Of a stretch of DNA of 64,000 nt, positions 43,426 through 52,195 are shown piece after piece. The translations under genes were made by a program, and so were the position numbers. Numbering within the stretch: position 1 is the first letter of the stretch; each line of letters begins with the position of its first letter. The stretch is from NCBI GenBank assembly GCA_037128705.1, contig JBAXVX010000004.1:62001-126000 (forward strand), read 5' to 3'. The notes beneath the pieces were generated by a model. That model saw only the letters and a program-made list of their open reading frames with translations, did no database searches and had not been told where the DNA came from. The stretch comes from CAIVAT01 sp037128705. GTDB lineage: Bacteria > Bacteroidota > Bacteroidia > Bacteroidales > FEN-979.

Positions 43426-43463
43426 AGTTAATACCCCTGAAATAAGTACCCATAGAAAAAAGG

Positions 43464-43487
43464 CTGCTCTTCGGAGCAGTTTTTTTT
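43464..43487 (+). terminator. Intrinsic terminator with TTCG tetraloop
   Basis: CTGCTC TTCG GAGCAG followed by eight T residues, 39 bases after the stop of the small T9SS-like gene. An A run precedes the stem, so it may also act on the other strand. Confidence 0.9.
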
Positions 43488-43545
43488 GTCCACATACAAT
43501 ATATTTTGTCGTTTTTCGATCTTATTAAGACTAAATACATTTTGT

Positions 43546-44499
43546 ATGTTTGCAAAATATGGTTTGATTATAGTCCTATTCTCCCTCCTCACTATTTCAG
43601 GGTGTACACAGGAAGAGAAACCGACTGCGAATAAAAATAATAAAAAGATGCAATTCAAAAAGTTAACTCCGGAAGAAGAACGGGTGATCGTTTATAAAGG
43701 AACCGAGGCTCCCTACACCGGCATCTATGAAAATTTTAAGGAACCTGGCACCTATGTTTGTAAACGTTGTGGTGCTCCGTTATATCGGTCTGCAGATAAA
43801 TTCGATGCGAATTGCGGGTGGCCCGCGTTCGACGACGAGATTCCCGGTGCCGTCAAGAGGGTTTCCGACTCCGACGGAATGCGCACTGAAATCCAGTGTG
43901 CTGCCTGCGGAGCGCATCTGGGCCATGTGTTTTTAAACGAAGGATTTACCCAAAAAAATGCCCGTCATTGCGTGAATTCCATCTCCCTCTCCTTCGTTCC
44001 CAAAGTACCGGTTTCCATTGCTGACACAGCGATCTTTGCGGGCGGCTGTTTCTGGGGCGTGGAATACTATATGAAGAAAATCAAAGGGGTCATTTCAACG
44101 GAGGTGGGATATACGGGCGGAAAAACTGAAAACCCGACTTATCCCGAGGTTTGTACAGGTAAAACGGGTCATTATGAAGCCATTGAAGTGGTGTTTAACC
44201 CGGGTCAGACCTCCTTTGAGGAGGTGGCTAAGATGTTCTTCGAGACCCACGATCCGACTCAATGGAACCATCAGGGGCCTGATTGGGGTGAGCAATACCG
44301 TTCGGCTGTGTTCTACCGCGATGAAGACCAAAAATCAGTCACAGAAAAGCTGATCAAACAACTGAAGGATAAAGGATTTAACGTGGTAACTCAACTGATA
44401 CCTGCAAAGAAATTCTGGAAAGCGGAGGACTATCACCAGGAATACTATGACCACAAGGGAACAACCCCCTATTGCCATGGGTATGTGAAGCGGTTCTGA
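43546..44499 (+). CDS. msrBA: Bifunctional methionine sulfoxide reductase lipoprotein, MsrB-MsrA fusion
   Basis: The 317-residue product starts at ATG 43546; the lipobox ISGC puts the lipidated Cys at 20, so the enzyme is membrane-anchored outside the cytoplasm. MsrB comes first: zinc Cys72/Cys75 and Cys118/Cys121, GWPAF with a likely resolving Cys90, and catalytic Cys142 in RHCVNSISL. MsrA follows: GGCFWGVE with catalytic Cys168, GYTGGKTENPTY, GHYEAIEV, and a C-terminal PYCHGY resolving Cys. It reduces both methionine sulfoxide stereoisomers in exported proteins. The heptamer repeat begins one base after its stop codon. Confidence 0.95.
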   Translation: MFAKYGLIIVLFSLLTISGCTQEEKPTANKNNKKMQFKKLTPEEERVIVYKGTEAPYTGIYENFKEPGTYVCKRCGAPLYRSADKFDANCGWPAFDDEIPGAVKRVSDSDGMRTEIQCAACGAHLGHVFLNEGFTQKNARHCVNSISLSFVPKVPVSIADTAIFAGGCFWGVEYYMKKIKGVISTEVGYTGGKTENPTYPEVCTGKTGHYEAIEVVFNPGQTSFEEVAKMFFETHDPTQWNHQGPDWGEQYRSAVFYRDEDQKSVTEKLIKQLKDKGFNVVTQLIPAKKFWKAEDYHQEYYDHKGTTPYCHGYVKRF

Positions 44500-44500
44500 G

Positions 44501-44535
44501 AATGACGAATGACGAATGACGAATGACGAGTGACG
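44501..44535. repeat. Heptamer repeat, five units
   Basis: aatgacg four times exactly, then agtgacg, directly after the msrBA stop. Same family as 41567-41594 and the coding copies at 42175-42204. Confidence 0.9.
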
Positions 44536-44579
44536 AATTTCTTACTCCACTACTTCATCACTCCATTACTCTGTACTCT

Positions 44580-44610
44580 GTTACCTTGTTACCTTGTTAC
44601 CCTGTTACTT
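44580..44610. repeat. Octamer repeat gttacctt overlapping the end of the channel gene
   Basis: Units gttacctt, gttacctt, gttaccct and gttactt in tandem. The channel gene stop (44597-44599, minus) and its last three codons VTG lie inside the array. Confidence 0.85.
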
Positions 44611-45472
44611 TTTTAAAAAACCCCTCCCTCACCAGCGTTTCCATCTCTTCAATCCGCTCAAAGTTCCCCCACTTGAAATTTTTTCTTCTTCCATTGGTGT
44701 CCCACGAATAGACGTTGAGGAACATCTTTCCAAAACTCAGGTGACGTGAGTCATAATATTTGGCATAGGCCACCTGTTCCCCGGTTTTGATATCATTGCC
44801 AATAAAGGAAAATTTCATGTGAAGCAGTGTCCGGTTGGTCAAGGCATCGCCAATTGCTTCGCGCAGCGCCCGGGTGTTCCCGACATCAAGGTTGATGTCG
44901 TAATACAGGATCTTTTCCAGGTCGGGCAGATCCTCCTCCATACGGAATACCCTGATCCGTGAATTGTTTTCAATGATCCAGGCCTCAAATTTACTTTTCA
45001 GATCGATGATGTCACGCCCTTTATTTCCAACCCGCAGCGATAGGAAATATTGACCTTTCCTGAAGCGGATGTAAACTTTTTTCGTGGTAAAGACATCCTG
45101 GGGCCGTTTGATTACGAAATAGACCAGGAACCCGGAAAAAATAGATGTAAAAAACAGCGAAATGGTCGATTGGATCATCACAATCTGACGTCCGAGCTGG
45201 GTTATGGGGTGGATATCTCCAAACCCTATGGTATGAAAGGATACAATGCTGAAATAAACTGCCTTTTCAAAGTTTATTTTTTCGGCATTGACATCGCCGA
45301 TGGTTTTGGAATAGGGCGTCATTTCAATACTTCCGGTTACAAAGTATATCCAGGCAAACCCAAAGATAAACAACATGTAAATGCCCAGTGAAACCAGGAT
45401 AAATACCAGCACCTCCCGTGTTTTAAAGCGAAAATTCATATTTTCTTCTATATCCTTCGTAAAAGTAAACAT
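44597..45472 (-). CDS. Kir-like potassium channel
   Basis: From ATG 45472 the protein has 291 residues; a TTG at 45505 would add eleven. Two transmembrane helices (about 21-45 and 93-115) flank a pore loop with selectivity filter TIGFGD at 81-86, a variant of TxGYGD. The C-terminal 170 residues look like the cytoplasmic beta-rich domain of inward-rectifier (KirBac) channels (VYIRFRKGQYFLSLRVGNKGRD, LLHMKFSFIGND). It probably conducts potassium across the inner membrane under ligand control. The C-terminal residues VTG and the stop come from a repeat array, so the tail may vary between strains. Confidence 0.88.
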   Translation of the reverse strand: MFTFTKDIEENMNFRFKTREVLVFILVSLGIYMLFIFGFAWIYFVTGSIEMTPYSKTIGDVNAEKINFEKAVYFSIVSFHTIGFGDIHPITQLGRQIVMIQSTISLFFTSIFSGFLVYFVIKRPQDVFTTKKVYIRFRKGQYFLSLRVGNKGRDIIDLKSKFEAWIIENNSRIRVFRMEEDLPDLEKILYYDINLDVGNTRALREAIGDALTNRTLLHMKFSFIGNDIKTGEQVAYAKYYDSRHLSFGKMFLNVYSWDTNGRRKNFKWGNFERIEEMETLVREGFFKKVTG

Positions 45473-45536
45473 TAAATTCCGTTTAACATGATCCTCCCTG
45501 CCCAATCAAAAAACATGGCCGATTTATAAAAATGTC

Positions 45537-45544
45537 TATATTTG
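45537..45544 (+). promoter_or_regulatory. Putative -7 box of the TPR gene
   Basis: TATATTTG, a full TAnnTTTG match, 24 bases before ATG 45569. No clear -33 box. Confidence 0.4.
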
Positions 45545-45568
45545 GGTTCTCTTATCAATCCGGAAAAA

Positions 45569-46615
45569 ATGGTACGAATGAAATGGTTGCTGGTTACTTT
45601 GATCAGCCTGTTTTTATTGAATCAGGGTGCCAAGGCTCAAACGCTCGACCTTCGCGAAATCTGTCATTTAAATTACAGAACCGACTATACTTCCATTGCC
45701 GACCGCAACAAAGATGACCTGTTTCCAAAGGGGAACACGTTGGGATTTGTACATTTCTACCGGGGAATCAGCCTGCTTCGTCAGCGATCGTACCGTGAAT
45801 CTGTATTCGATTTCAAACATGCCCTGACCGATACAACAGTTTCCCGCTCTCTCTGCAACCTCTATCTCGGGATTGCCTTCATGCAGCTCAACATGCCCGA
45901 CAGCATCCTGTTGATGTACAGCCAGGCCATGAAGGTTCCGGTATCGGAATTGAAGAAGCCTGAATTCTGGGATAATGCAGAATATCTCAAAGACAACACC
46001 TTTGGAGCATATCTCATGGGAACCGACAATGCGCTTCACCATCCGGAAGATTCTCTTCTGACCGAAGCGCTGTTCAACTATGCCATCAAGGATCAGACTT
46101 TTTACGATGCCTGGGTAAATTATGGCTGTTATTCCTACAACATGATGCGTTATGCGAAGGCGATCAGCTATTTGTTAAAGGCGCGTGAGCAGGATAAAAA
46201 AGATGACAGCACCCTTTTGTTGTCCATGGGATATCTTTACCGGCTCGTAGGCGACAACACCCAGTCGATCAAATCGTACGACCTGTTGCTGTCAAAAGAC
46301 AATGACAATGCGGCTGCTTACAATAACCGGGGGTGTGTGAACGCATACCTGGAGAAATATCCGCGTGCACTCAGCGATTTGGGAAAAGCCCTGTCAAAAG
46401 AAGATAAAATGATCGAGGCCTACTGGAACCGGGGAATGATCTACCTGAAGATTGAAAAATTTGAAAATGCCGTTGAGCATTTCACAAAGGCAATCCAACT
46501 GCAGCCCAATTTTGGTGATGCCTATTACTATCGTGGCTTTGCAAAAAAGGCGCTCGGCGACCTCCCAGGTTCGGTAGCAGATTTCACTACAGCCTTGCAG
46601 CTAAAGAAGCGATAA
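45569..46615 (+). CDS. Exported TPR-repeat protein
   Basis: Starting at ATG 45569 (ATG 45578 is equally possible) the product has 348 residues. A signal peptide (WLLVTLISLFLLNQGAKA) is followed by an N-terminal region with TPR-like helices and three to four clear C-terminal TPR units with the alternating pattern of A, Y and aromatic residues (NAAAYNNRGCVNAYLEKYPRA, MIEAYWNRGMIYLKIEKFENA and FGDAYYYRGFAKKALGDLPGS, each given here only as short markers). TPR proteins scaffold other proteins; partner unknown. It lies upstream of EF-G with its own -7 box. Confidence 0.85.
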   Translation: MVRMKWLLVTLISLFLLNQGAKAQTLDLREICHLNYRTDYTSIADRNKDDLFPKGNTLGFVHFYRGISLLRQRSYRESVFDFKHALTDTTVSRSLCNLYLGIAFMQLNMPDSILLMYSQAMKVPVSELKKPEFWDNAEYLKDNTFGAYLMGTDNALHHPEDSLLTEALFNYAIKDQTFYDAWVNYGCYSYNMMRYAKAISYLLKAREQDKKDDSTLLLSMGYLYRLVGDNTQSIKSYDLLLSKDNDNAAAYNNRGCVNAYLEKYPRALSDLGKALSKEDKMIEAYWNRGMIYLKIEKFENAVEHFTKAIQLQPNFGDAYYYRGFAKKALGDLPGSVADFTTALQLKKR

Positions 46616-46623
46616 TCATTTCC

Positions 46624-46655
46624 TTGTGGTATATCAGAAAATAGGTGTACCTTTG
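46624..46655 (+). promoter_or_regulatory. Putative promoter of fusA
   Basis: TTG (46624-46626), 21 bases, TACCTTTG (46648-46655), a good match to the Bacteroidota consensus, 23 bases before the ATG. Confidence 0.55.
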
Positions 46656-46678
46656 CACCCCCAAAAAATAATGCTGAT

Positions 46679-48754
46679 ATGCCATTAAACAAACTTAGAA
46701 ATATCGGAATTGCAGCGCACATTGATGCTGGCAAAACCACAGTTACCGAACGAATTCTGTTTTTTTCAGGTACCAACCGTAAGATGGGTGAAGTCCACGA
46801 CGGTGCCGCCACCATGGACTTCATGAAGCAGGAACAGGAGCGAGGAATTACCATTGCCTCTGCTGCCATTACCTGTGCCTGGAAAGGACACCAGATAAAC
46901 CTGATCGATACCCCGGGACACGTTGACTTCACCATCGAGGTGGAGCGTTCCCTTCGCGTGATCGATGGCATGGTTGCCGTGTTCTGCGCCGTTGGCGGTG
47001 TGGAGCCCCAGAGCGAAACGGTGTGGAACCAGGCCGACCGCTACCGTGTGCCCCGCTTTGCCTTTATCAACAAAATGGACCGTACCGGCGCCGACTTCCC
47101 TGCCGTGGTTGCCCAAATGAATAAATATCTTGACGCCAATGCCGTTCCTTTCCATGTTCCGATAGGTGCTGAAGAACATTTTACCGGAATTATCGACATC
47201 ATCTACCGGAAAGCATACATGTTCCAGGAAATGGAGCAGATTGAAACCGAAATACCGGAAGAATACAAGCAGAAAACCGAAGAGGCACGCGCCTGGGCAG
47301 TCGAAAAACTGGCAGAATTCCATGACGAGATCATGGAGCTGTTCATGGAAGACAAGGAGGTCTCTCCTGAATTGATGAAGAAAGCATTGCGTGAATCAAC
47401 CCTCAAACTCCTGATCACCCCTGTATTCTGTGGCGCTGCCTACAAAAACAAAGGCGTTCAGATGCTGCTGGATTCTGTGGTTGACTATTTACCATCTCCT
47501 ATTGATGTTGGAGCCGTAACAGGCACCGACCTGGATGATCCTGAAAAAATTCATACCTGCCACCCCTCACCCAAGGAGCCTTTTTCAGCCCTTGCGTTTA
47601 AACTTATTCATGACCCCTTTGTTGGTCAGCAAACCTTTACCCGTATCTTTTCAGGTACCCTCCGAAGCGGGATGCAGGTATACAATGCCTCGAAAGGCAA
47701 ACATGAGCGGGTAGGCCGCATATTCCGGATTCATGCCAAGGACCGGGAAGAGATTTCAGAGGCAGGCCCCGGCGACATCGTAGCCCTGATCGGCATGAAG
47801 GTGACCAAAACCGGCGATACCCTGTGCCAGGACGAACACCGCCTCCTGCTCGAATCGATCCACGTTCCGCCCAGTGTTATTGAACTCAAGATTAATCCAC
47901 TGAAACGGGCCGACCAGTCAAAACTGGGAGAGGCTTTGCATAAACTGGCCATGGAAGATCCCTCCTTCAATGTTCGTTTTGATGATGAAACGGAAGAAAC
48001 GATCATTGCCGGGATGGGCGAATTGCATCTCGAGATCATTGTTGACCGTTTAAAAACTGAATTCAAGGTTGAAGCGATCGTGGGCGAGCCAGCTGTGGCC
48101 TTCCGTGAAACCATCACCAGTGAAGTTGAAACAAACTACAAACACTCCAAGCAGACCGGGGGAAAAGGTCAGTTTGCCCACGTGCTGATGCGCATGGAAC
48201 CGAATGAAGGGAAGGGATATGAGTTCATTGAAAAAATCAAGGGTGGAAATATTCCCGCAGAATATATCCCATCGGTGAACAAAGGAATCCTGAAAACCCT
48301 CGAACGCGGGGTCATGGCCGGATATCCGGTTGTTGACGTTAAGGTTGTTTTACTCGATGGAAGTTTCCATCCGGTCGACAGTTCCGACATGGCCTTCCAA
48401 ACCTGTGCATCCATCGGGTTTAAACAGGGCTTTATGAAAGCTGATCCTGTATTGCTCGAACCAATGATGAAGGTGGAGGTGAACACCCCCGACGAATACA
48501 TTGGGGAGGTGGTTGGAAATCTTAACCGCCGTCGCGGAAAGATTGAAGCGATGCGCCGTTACCGTAAGGGATCACAAAAAGTCAATGCCTATGTCCCGCT
48601 CATGGAGATGTTTGGTTACGCTACCCAGTTACGCAACATTTCAAGCGGCCGCGCCAACTATTCCATGGAGTTCTTCAAATATACTCCGCTGCCCAAAATC
48701 TTGCAGGAAGAGGTTTTAAAGAAAATCGCCGACGAGAAAAAGGCAGCAAAATAG
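46679..48754 (+). CDS. fusA: Elongation factor G
   Basis: The 691-residue protein has all five EF-G domains and an intact G domain: AHIDAGKTT (P-loop), RGIT in switch I, DTPGHVDFT with catalytic His81, NKMDRTG. The domain IV loop GGKGQFAHVLMRMEP and the FHPVDSSDMAF region are complete. It drives GTP-dependent translocation. It is not in a str operon: no rpsL, rpsG or tufA is adjacent. So it may be one of several EF-G genes in the genome, perhaps of the spd/recycling branch; I cannot resolve the subfamily by eye. Together with 39333-41468 it shows at least two diverged EF-Gs within 10 kb. Confidence 0.93.
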   Translation: MPLNKLRNIGIAAHIDAGKTTVTERILFFSGTNRKMGEVHDGAATMDFMKQEQERGITIASAAITCAWKGHQINLIDTPGHVDFTIEVERSLRVIDGMVAVFCAVGGVEPQSETVWNQADRYRVPRFAFINKMDRTGADFPAVVAQMNKYLDANAVPFHVPIGAEEHFTGIIDIIYRKAYMFQEMEQIETEIPEEYKQKTEEARAWAVEKLAEFHDEIMELFMEDKEVSPELMKKALRESTLKLLITPVFCGAAYKNKGVQMLLDSVVDYLPSPIDVGAVTGTDLDDPEKIHTCHPSPKEPFSALAFKLIHDPFVGQQTFTRIFSGTLRSGMQVYNASKGKHERVGRIFRIHAKDREEISEAGPGDIVALIGMKVTKTGDTLCQDEHRLLLESIHVPPSVIELKINPLKRADQSKLGEALHKLAMEDPSFNVRFDDETEETIIAGMGELHLEIIVDRLKTEFKVEAIVGEPAVAFRETITSEVETNYKHSKQTGGKGQFAHVLMRMEPNEGKGYEFIEKIKGGNIPAEYIPSVNKGILKTLERGVMAGYPVVDVKVVLLDGSFHPVDSSDMAFQTCASIGFKQGFMKADPVLLEPMMKVEVNTPDEYIGEVVGNLNRRRGKIEAMRRYRKGSQKVNAYVPLMEMFGYATQLRNISSGRANYSMEFFKYTPLPKILQEEVLKKIADEKKAAK

Positions 48755-48757
48755 GCC

Positions 48758-49090
48758 TTATCCTCTTATAAAATGAGGCATCTCAACGGGAATCCCGAGC
48801 GAAAATTCGATGATGCCCCTGAATTCGCCGTCACTGAACCAGGGTGACTGGTATACGATCTTCTTCTTTCCCATTTTCTCAATGGTGTAAATATTCTTAT
48901 TCCCGGTTCTCATGATCTCAAGGATCTTTTTCCGGGAATCCTCTGAATGACACTCCAGCAAATCTCTCCCAATGAGATTGATTCCTCCATCCTTTTCATA
49001 ATGGGCGATGGCCTTTTCGTTCATATAGATGATTTTTCCCTGTGCATCGCTGACAATCACATTGCCATCAAGCTTTTCTATCCATTCCAT
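48758..49090 (-). CDS. Stand-alone PAS-domain protein
   Basis: The 110-residue protein is a single PAS domain: VIVSDAQGKIIYMNEKAIAHY at the start, DLLECHSEDSRKKI, and beta strands IVYQSPWFSDGEFRGIIEFS. It has no kinase or output domain. It probably senses a small ligand and acts on an unseen partner. It is convergent with fusA, separated by three bases. Confidence 0.85.
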   Translation of the reverse strand: MEWIEKLDGNVIVSDAQGKIIYMNEKAIAHYEKDGGINLIGRDLLECHSEDSRKKILEIMRTGNKNIYTIEKMGKKKIVYQSPWFSDGEFRGIIEFSLGIPVEMPHFIRG

Positions 49091-49159
49091 GGTTTGAATT
49101 TCCTGTAAAATTAGAGACTTTTAGTCGACAGATTGCGGCTGTTCGTCCAATTTCATTCA

Positions 49160-49167
49160 TATATTTG
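49160..49167 (+). promoter_or_regulatory. Putative -7 box of the PspC-domain gene
   Basis: TATATTTG, 45 bases before the ATG at 49213. No clear -33 box at normal spacing. Confidence 0.35.
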
Positions 49168-49212
49168 TAACGGTTACGCGTAAATTCAATCTAATCAGGA
49201 AAATTCACCACA

Positions 49213-49407
49213 ATGGAACCTAAAAGATTATATCGTTCAAAAATCGACCGCGTACTTGGCGGCGTTTGCGGAGGCCTGGGAAAATATTTTAACATTGACC
49301 CGGTATTGGCCAGGGTGCTCTGGGCCGTTTCCTTTTTTGTAGGAGGTGTAGGCTTTCTCGCCTATATCATCGCCTGGATCATCATTCCTGAAGAGCCTGT
49401 TTCCTGA
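49213..49407 (+). CDS. Small PspC-domain membrane protein
   Basis: The 64-residue protein is only a PspC domain: LYRSKIDRVLGGVCGGLGKYF, then a hydrophobic helix LAYIIAWIIIP. PspC proteins take part in envelope-stress responses, binding partner proteins at the membrane. Its last 26 bases overlap the end of the convergent DUF2249 gene. Confidence 0.9.
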   Translation: MEPKRLYRSKIDRVLGGVCGGLGKYFNIDPVLARVLWAVSFFVGGVGFLAYIIAWIIIPEEPVS

Positions 49408-49648
49408 AGTAAGTGTGAAACATTCCGTCGCTGCCGGTTTCTGAATGTGTTTCAAACCCGGCTGCCGTCATTTTCTCGATCATCGGTGCAGGAGGAAAGG
49501 GGGTGATTATTTCAAAGATTTCACCCGCCTGCAATGCAGTACATTCCTGCTGCACCTGCTCCAGCGGATGGATGCCCTGGGCCAGTAAGGGTCTGGCGTC
49601 GAGGGTAACCTTGATGTTTTCTTTCTTCAACCAATCGGGGACTGACAT
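49382..49648 (-). CDS. DUF2249 small protein
   Basis: The 88-residue protein has the DUF2249 pattern: VTLDARPLLAQGIHPLEQV, FEIITPFPPAPMIEKM, and GFETHSE. DUF2249 domains share the TusA-like fold and occur with DUF438/hemerythrin proteins and hcp-type genes in anaerobic nitrogen-oxide metabolism. Here it is the last gene of the Rrf2-ferredoxin-cupin-DUF438 set, 51 bases after DUF438. Role unknown. Confidence 0.85.
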   Translation of the reverse strand: MSVPDWLKKENIKVTLDARPLLAQGIHPLEQVQQECTALQAGEIFEIITPFPPAPMIEKMTAAGFETHSETGSDGMFHTYFRKQALQE

Positions 49649-49699
49649 GGGTTTGTATTTATGATTTTTTTCGTAAAACTTGAAAATTATCGCATTCAG

Positions 49700-50932
49700 C
49701 TATTTTTTATAGGAAAGAAGCCGTTGATCCCCGCTGATCGTTCGCTTTTCAGTAAGATCCTGCGACATTTCCAGGGTGCCGAGGTATTCTCCATTTTCAT
49801 TTCTCAGGGCAAAATATTCAATGTGAATAAATTTTCCACCCATCTGGATCCAGAAAGGAGCGCTTTCGGCCTTGCCATTCCTGAAATCACGGATTATCTG
49901 GTCAACTACATGTACGCTTGAAGGCGGATGGCACATCCGTACATCGCGTCCCAGAATGGCCCGGTTCCGGTCGAATATCCGCTCCTTTCCCTGTGAAAAA
50001 TACTTTACCTTATCATTCCTGTCTACAAAGGTGAGATCTACCGGTAAGGTGTTTAGGATCGCCAGAAGTTCTTCGGAGGTGAATTTTCCGCTTGGGAGGG
50101 TGATACTTCCCGCTTCAGCCAATGTCTCTTCAACAACTTCTGCTCCCTGTGGTTTCCATGTGATTTTCGGATCGTACAGGCAATATCCTATTTCATTGGT
50201 TTGATTGTAAATCTGGTACCAATCGGGGTCTGTCAGTTTATCGAGCGTCATGGGAAAAAGGATCTCCTCCTCCTTCATAATCATATCGGTGATGGCTTTG
50301 GCTGCCGGATTCAGGTAGAGTTCTACCTTCATCTGCATCTGTTCAGGGCTGAAGTCGCCGGGCATGTTCAGGGCATTGATCGCATTCTTAAGCAGATCGC
50401 GGGTTTCATCATGTTTGCCCCACATAACCTTTGGGGGACCCGTGATTCCGTATTTTTCCAGAAACGGGAACAGCAGGTTTTCCTTACGGCGGTAGTGTTT
50501 ATCCACATCCATCAGGCTGTTGAAAAGAGCTTTCAGGCTGTTGAGATACCGCTGTTTTCCCGGTCCCGATCGTTCTGATTCGGTCTGGCTGAATAGCTCA
50601 TGGAGTTGACTGACTACCTTTTCCAGTTCCCTGTTTTCCTTTTTAAAGGTGTCGACTGGGTGCCCGGGGGCCACAATTTTCATTCCCGAAAGGTCGATAT
50701 GGCCCTCCAGCGCCTGGCTGTGAATGTCGCATAACCGGAGCACCTCGGATTCGGGAAGGCCTTCGCTGATTAATTCCTGTTCAACTTCGACCACCTCGCC
50801 ATACGGTATTTTCGTAAGCAGTTCAATCATGCGTGCACGCACGGCCTCCGGGGCCACGCCTTCATGCAGCTGAAGGATCATATGCTTGAGCATCTCCTTC
50901 CTGCTTTGGGAGTTGTTGATCAGTTCGCTCAT
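49700..50932 (-). CDS. DUF438 + hemerythrin + PAS protein
   Basis: The 410-residue protein has DUF438 (about 1-95: KEMLKHMILQLHEG, IPYGEVVEVEQELI), a hemerythrin HHE domain (about 95-250: DKHYRRKENLLFPFLE, WGKHDETRDLL, MKEEEILFP, with His and Glu iron ligands), then a PAS domain (about 290-400: LPVDLTFVDRNDKVKYFSQGKERIF, ILGRDVRMCHPPSS). The di-iron site probably binds oxygen or NO. DUF438 members are seen with NO-stress and anaerobic redox genes. It begins nine bases after the cupin gene. The combination suggests a sensor or scavenger for reactive nitrogen (inference). Confidence 0.9.
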   Translation of the reverse strand: MSELINNSQSRKEMLKHMILQLHEGVAPEAVRARMIELLTKIPYGEVVEVEQELISEGLPESEVLRLCDIHSQALEGHIDLSGMKIVAPGHPVDTFKKENRELEKVVSQLHELFSQTESERSGPGKQRYLNSLKALFNSLMDVDKHYRRKENLLFPFLEKYGITGPPKVMWGKHDETRDLLKNAINALNMPGDFSPEQMQMKVELYLNPAAKAITDMIMKEEEILFPMTLDKLTDPDWYQIYNQTNEIGYCLYDPKITWKPQGAEVVEETLAEAGSITLPSGKFTSEELLAILNTLPVDLTFVDRNDKVKYFSQGKERIFDRNRAILGRDVRMCHPPSSVHVVDQIIRDFRNGKAESAPFWIQMGGKFIHIEYFALRNENGEYLGTLEMSQDLTEKRTISGDQRLLSYKK

Positions 50933-50941
50933 ATTTTACCT

Positions 50942-51271
50942 TTATCCTTTAATCATGGTTAACACCATCTTAAACTTCTCAAGCGCATTAACGGCATGGG
51001 GAATTCCCGCAGGCATGATGATGGTTTCGCCGGTTTTTAAAATAAACTGAATTTCGTTGATAATTACTTCGGCCTTTCCTTCAATGACCTGTAACATGGC
51101 ATCATACGGCGCAGAATGGGTGCTCAGGCGCTGCCCTTCATCAAATGAGAACAGGGTTACTGTTCCAACAGGGCGGTCAATGATCCGTTTACTGATGATT
51201 CCCTCGGAGGAGTAATCCACCTTTTCGGGGAACCGGAACACGTTGGAGTGTTCGAATATGCTCTTTTCCAT
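50942..51271 (-). CDS. Small cupin protein
   Basis: The 109-residue product from ATG 51271 (a TTG at 51310 is less likely) is a single cupin barrel: FSFDEGQRLSTHSAPYDAMLQVIEG for motif 1 and ETIIMPAGIPHAV for motif 2, with metal-binding His residues. Small cupins of this type accompany DUF438/ferredoxin genes in Bacteroidota and other anaerobes. Function unknown; it is in the middle of the Rrf2-led operon. Confidence 0.88.
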   Translation of the reverse strand: MEKSIFEHSNVFRFPEKVDYSSEGIISKRIIDRPVGTVTLFSFDEGQRLSTHSAPYDAMLQVIEGKAEVIINEIQFILKTGETIIMPAGIPHAVNALEKFKMVLTMIKG

Positions 51272-51290
51272 TATAAAAAATTTTAATTTA

Positions 51291-52145
51291 TTATATCCAT
51301 TCTTCTTCAAGTACCTCCCCTTTCAATGAGACAATCGACTGTTTAATGGGAATATTCCGGCCTGCATTGCTTCGCGCGGTCTGAGCCATGTGCAGAAGTC
51401 CGCCGCAACAAGGCACCTCCATCATTATCACCGTGAGGGAGTTGATTTTTGTATCAGCGATCATAGAGGTCAGTTTCTGAATGTACGATTCCTTATTACT
51501 GTCCAGTTTCGGACAGGCGATGGCAATGGATTTACCCTTAAGGAACCGGGTATTAAAATTGCCCATGGCAAAGGCAACACAATCTGCAGCAAGCAAAACA
51601 TCTGCATTTTTAAAGTAGGAGGCCTGGGGGTTGAGCAAATGCAACTGAACGGGCCACTGACGGAGCTCGGATGATACCTGCGGCACAGATGCAACTGTCG
51701 TTAAAGGTGCGGCGGCAACAGATTCTTCACGGAAATCCCTGCTTGCCGATCCGGGACATCCGCATTCTCCATGAGAATGATTCTCTGATTTTTCTGGACT
51801 CATCATAATGTTGTTTTCTTTTAAATAATCTATGGCCTGTTGTAAAAATTCAGTCTCGTTATGATTACGCAGATGTTCCAGGTGCGCCAGGATGGTATTT
51901 CTTCCTTTCGGCACCAAGACCTCCATCACCTTTCGTTCATCATAGGGCTCAGCCTCGCGTTCAATGATTTCAATGGCCCCCTCCGGACAGTGACCCAGGC
52001 AGGCCCCTAAACCATCACAAAACAAATCACTGATCAACCTGGCCTTACCATCAATAAGCTGCATGGCTCCCTCATGACAATTGGGAATGCAAATCCCACA
52101 TCCGTTGCATTTTTCATCGTCAATTTGTATGATCTTCCGCTTCAT
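51291..52145 (-). CDS. Ferredoxin-domain protein with cysteine-rich C-terminal region
   Basis: The 284-residue protein starts with a dicluster domain: Cys13, Cys16, Cys19, Cys23 form a complete 4Fe-4S site, but the second site has Cys43, Leu46, Cys49, Cys53, so it lacks one cysteine. The family often has this CDGLGAC form. A cysteine-rich linker (HGECGCPG, about 127) and a C-terminal region with CPKLDS and VPCCGG follow. It probably moves electrons or senses redox state. It is second in the operon, 50 bases after the Rrf2 gene, and 19 bases before the cupin gene. Confidence 0.87.
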   Translation of the reverse strand: MKRKIIQIDDEKCNGCGICIPNCHEGAMQLIDGKARLISDLFCDGLGACLGHCPEGAIEIIEREAEPYDERKVMEVLVPKGRNTILAHLEHLRNHNETEFLQQAIDYLKENNIMMSPEKSENHSHGECGCPGSASRDFREESVAAAPLTTVASVPQVSSELRQWPVQLHLLNPQASYFKNADVLLAADCVAFAMGNFNTRFLKGKSIAIACPKLDSNKESYIQKLTSMIADTKINSLTVIMMEVPCCGGLLHMAQTARSNAGRNIPIKQSIVSLKGEVLEEEWI

Positions 52146-52195
52146 ATGTTATAGGTGTAATTAGGTATCTGATTGCTTCTTTAAGGATAAAAAAA

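Noticed and set aside
44501..44610. Possible CRISPR array
   Set aside because: Units are 7-8 bases, directly adjacent, without spacers, and no cas genes are present.
46679..48754. Member of a str ribosomal operon
   Set aside because: No rpsL, rpsG or tuf gene is adjacent on either side.
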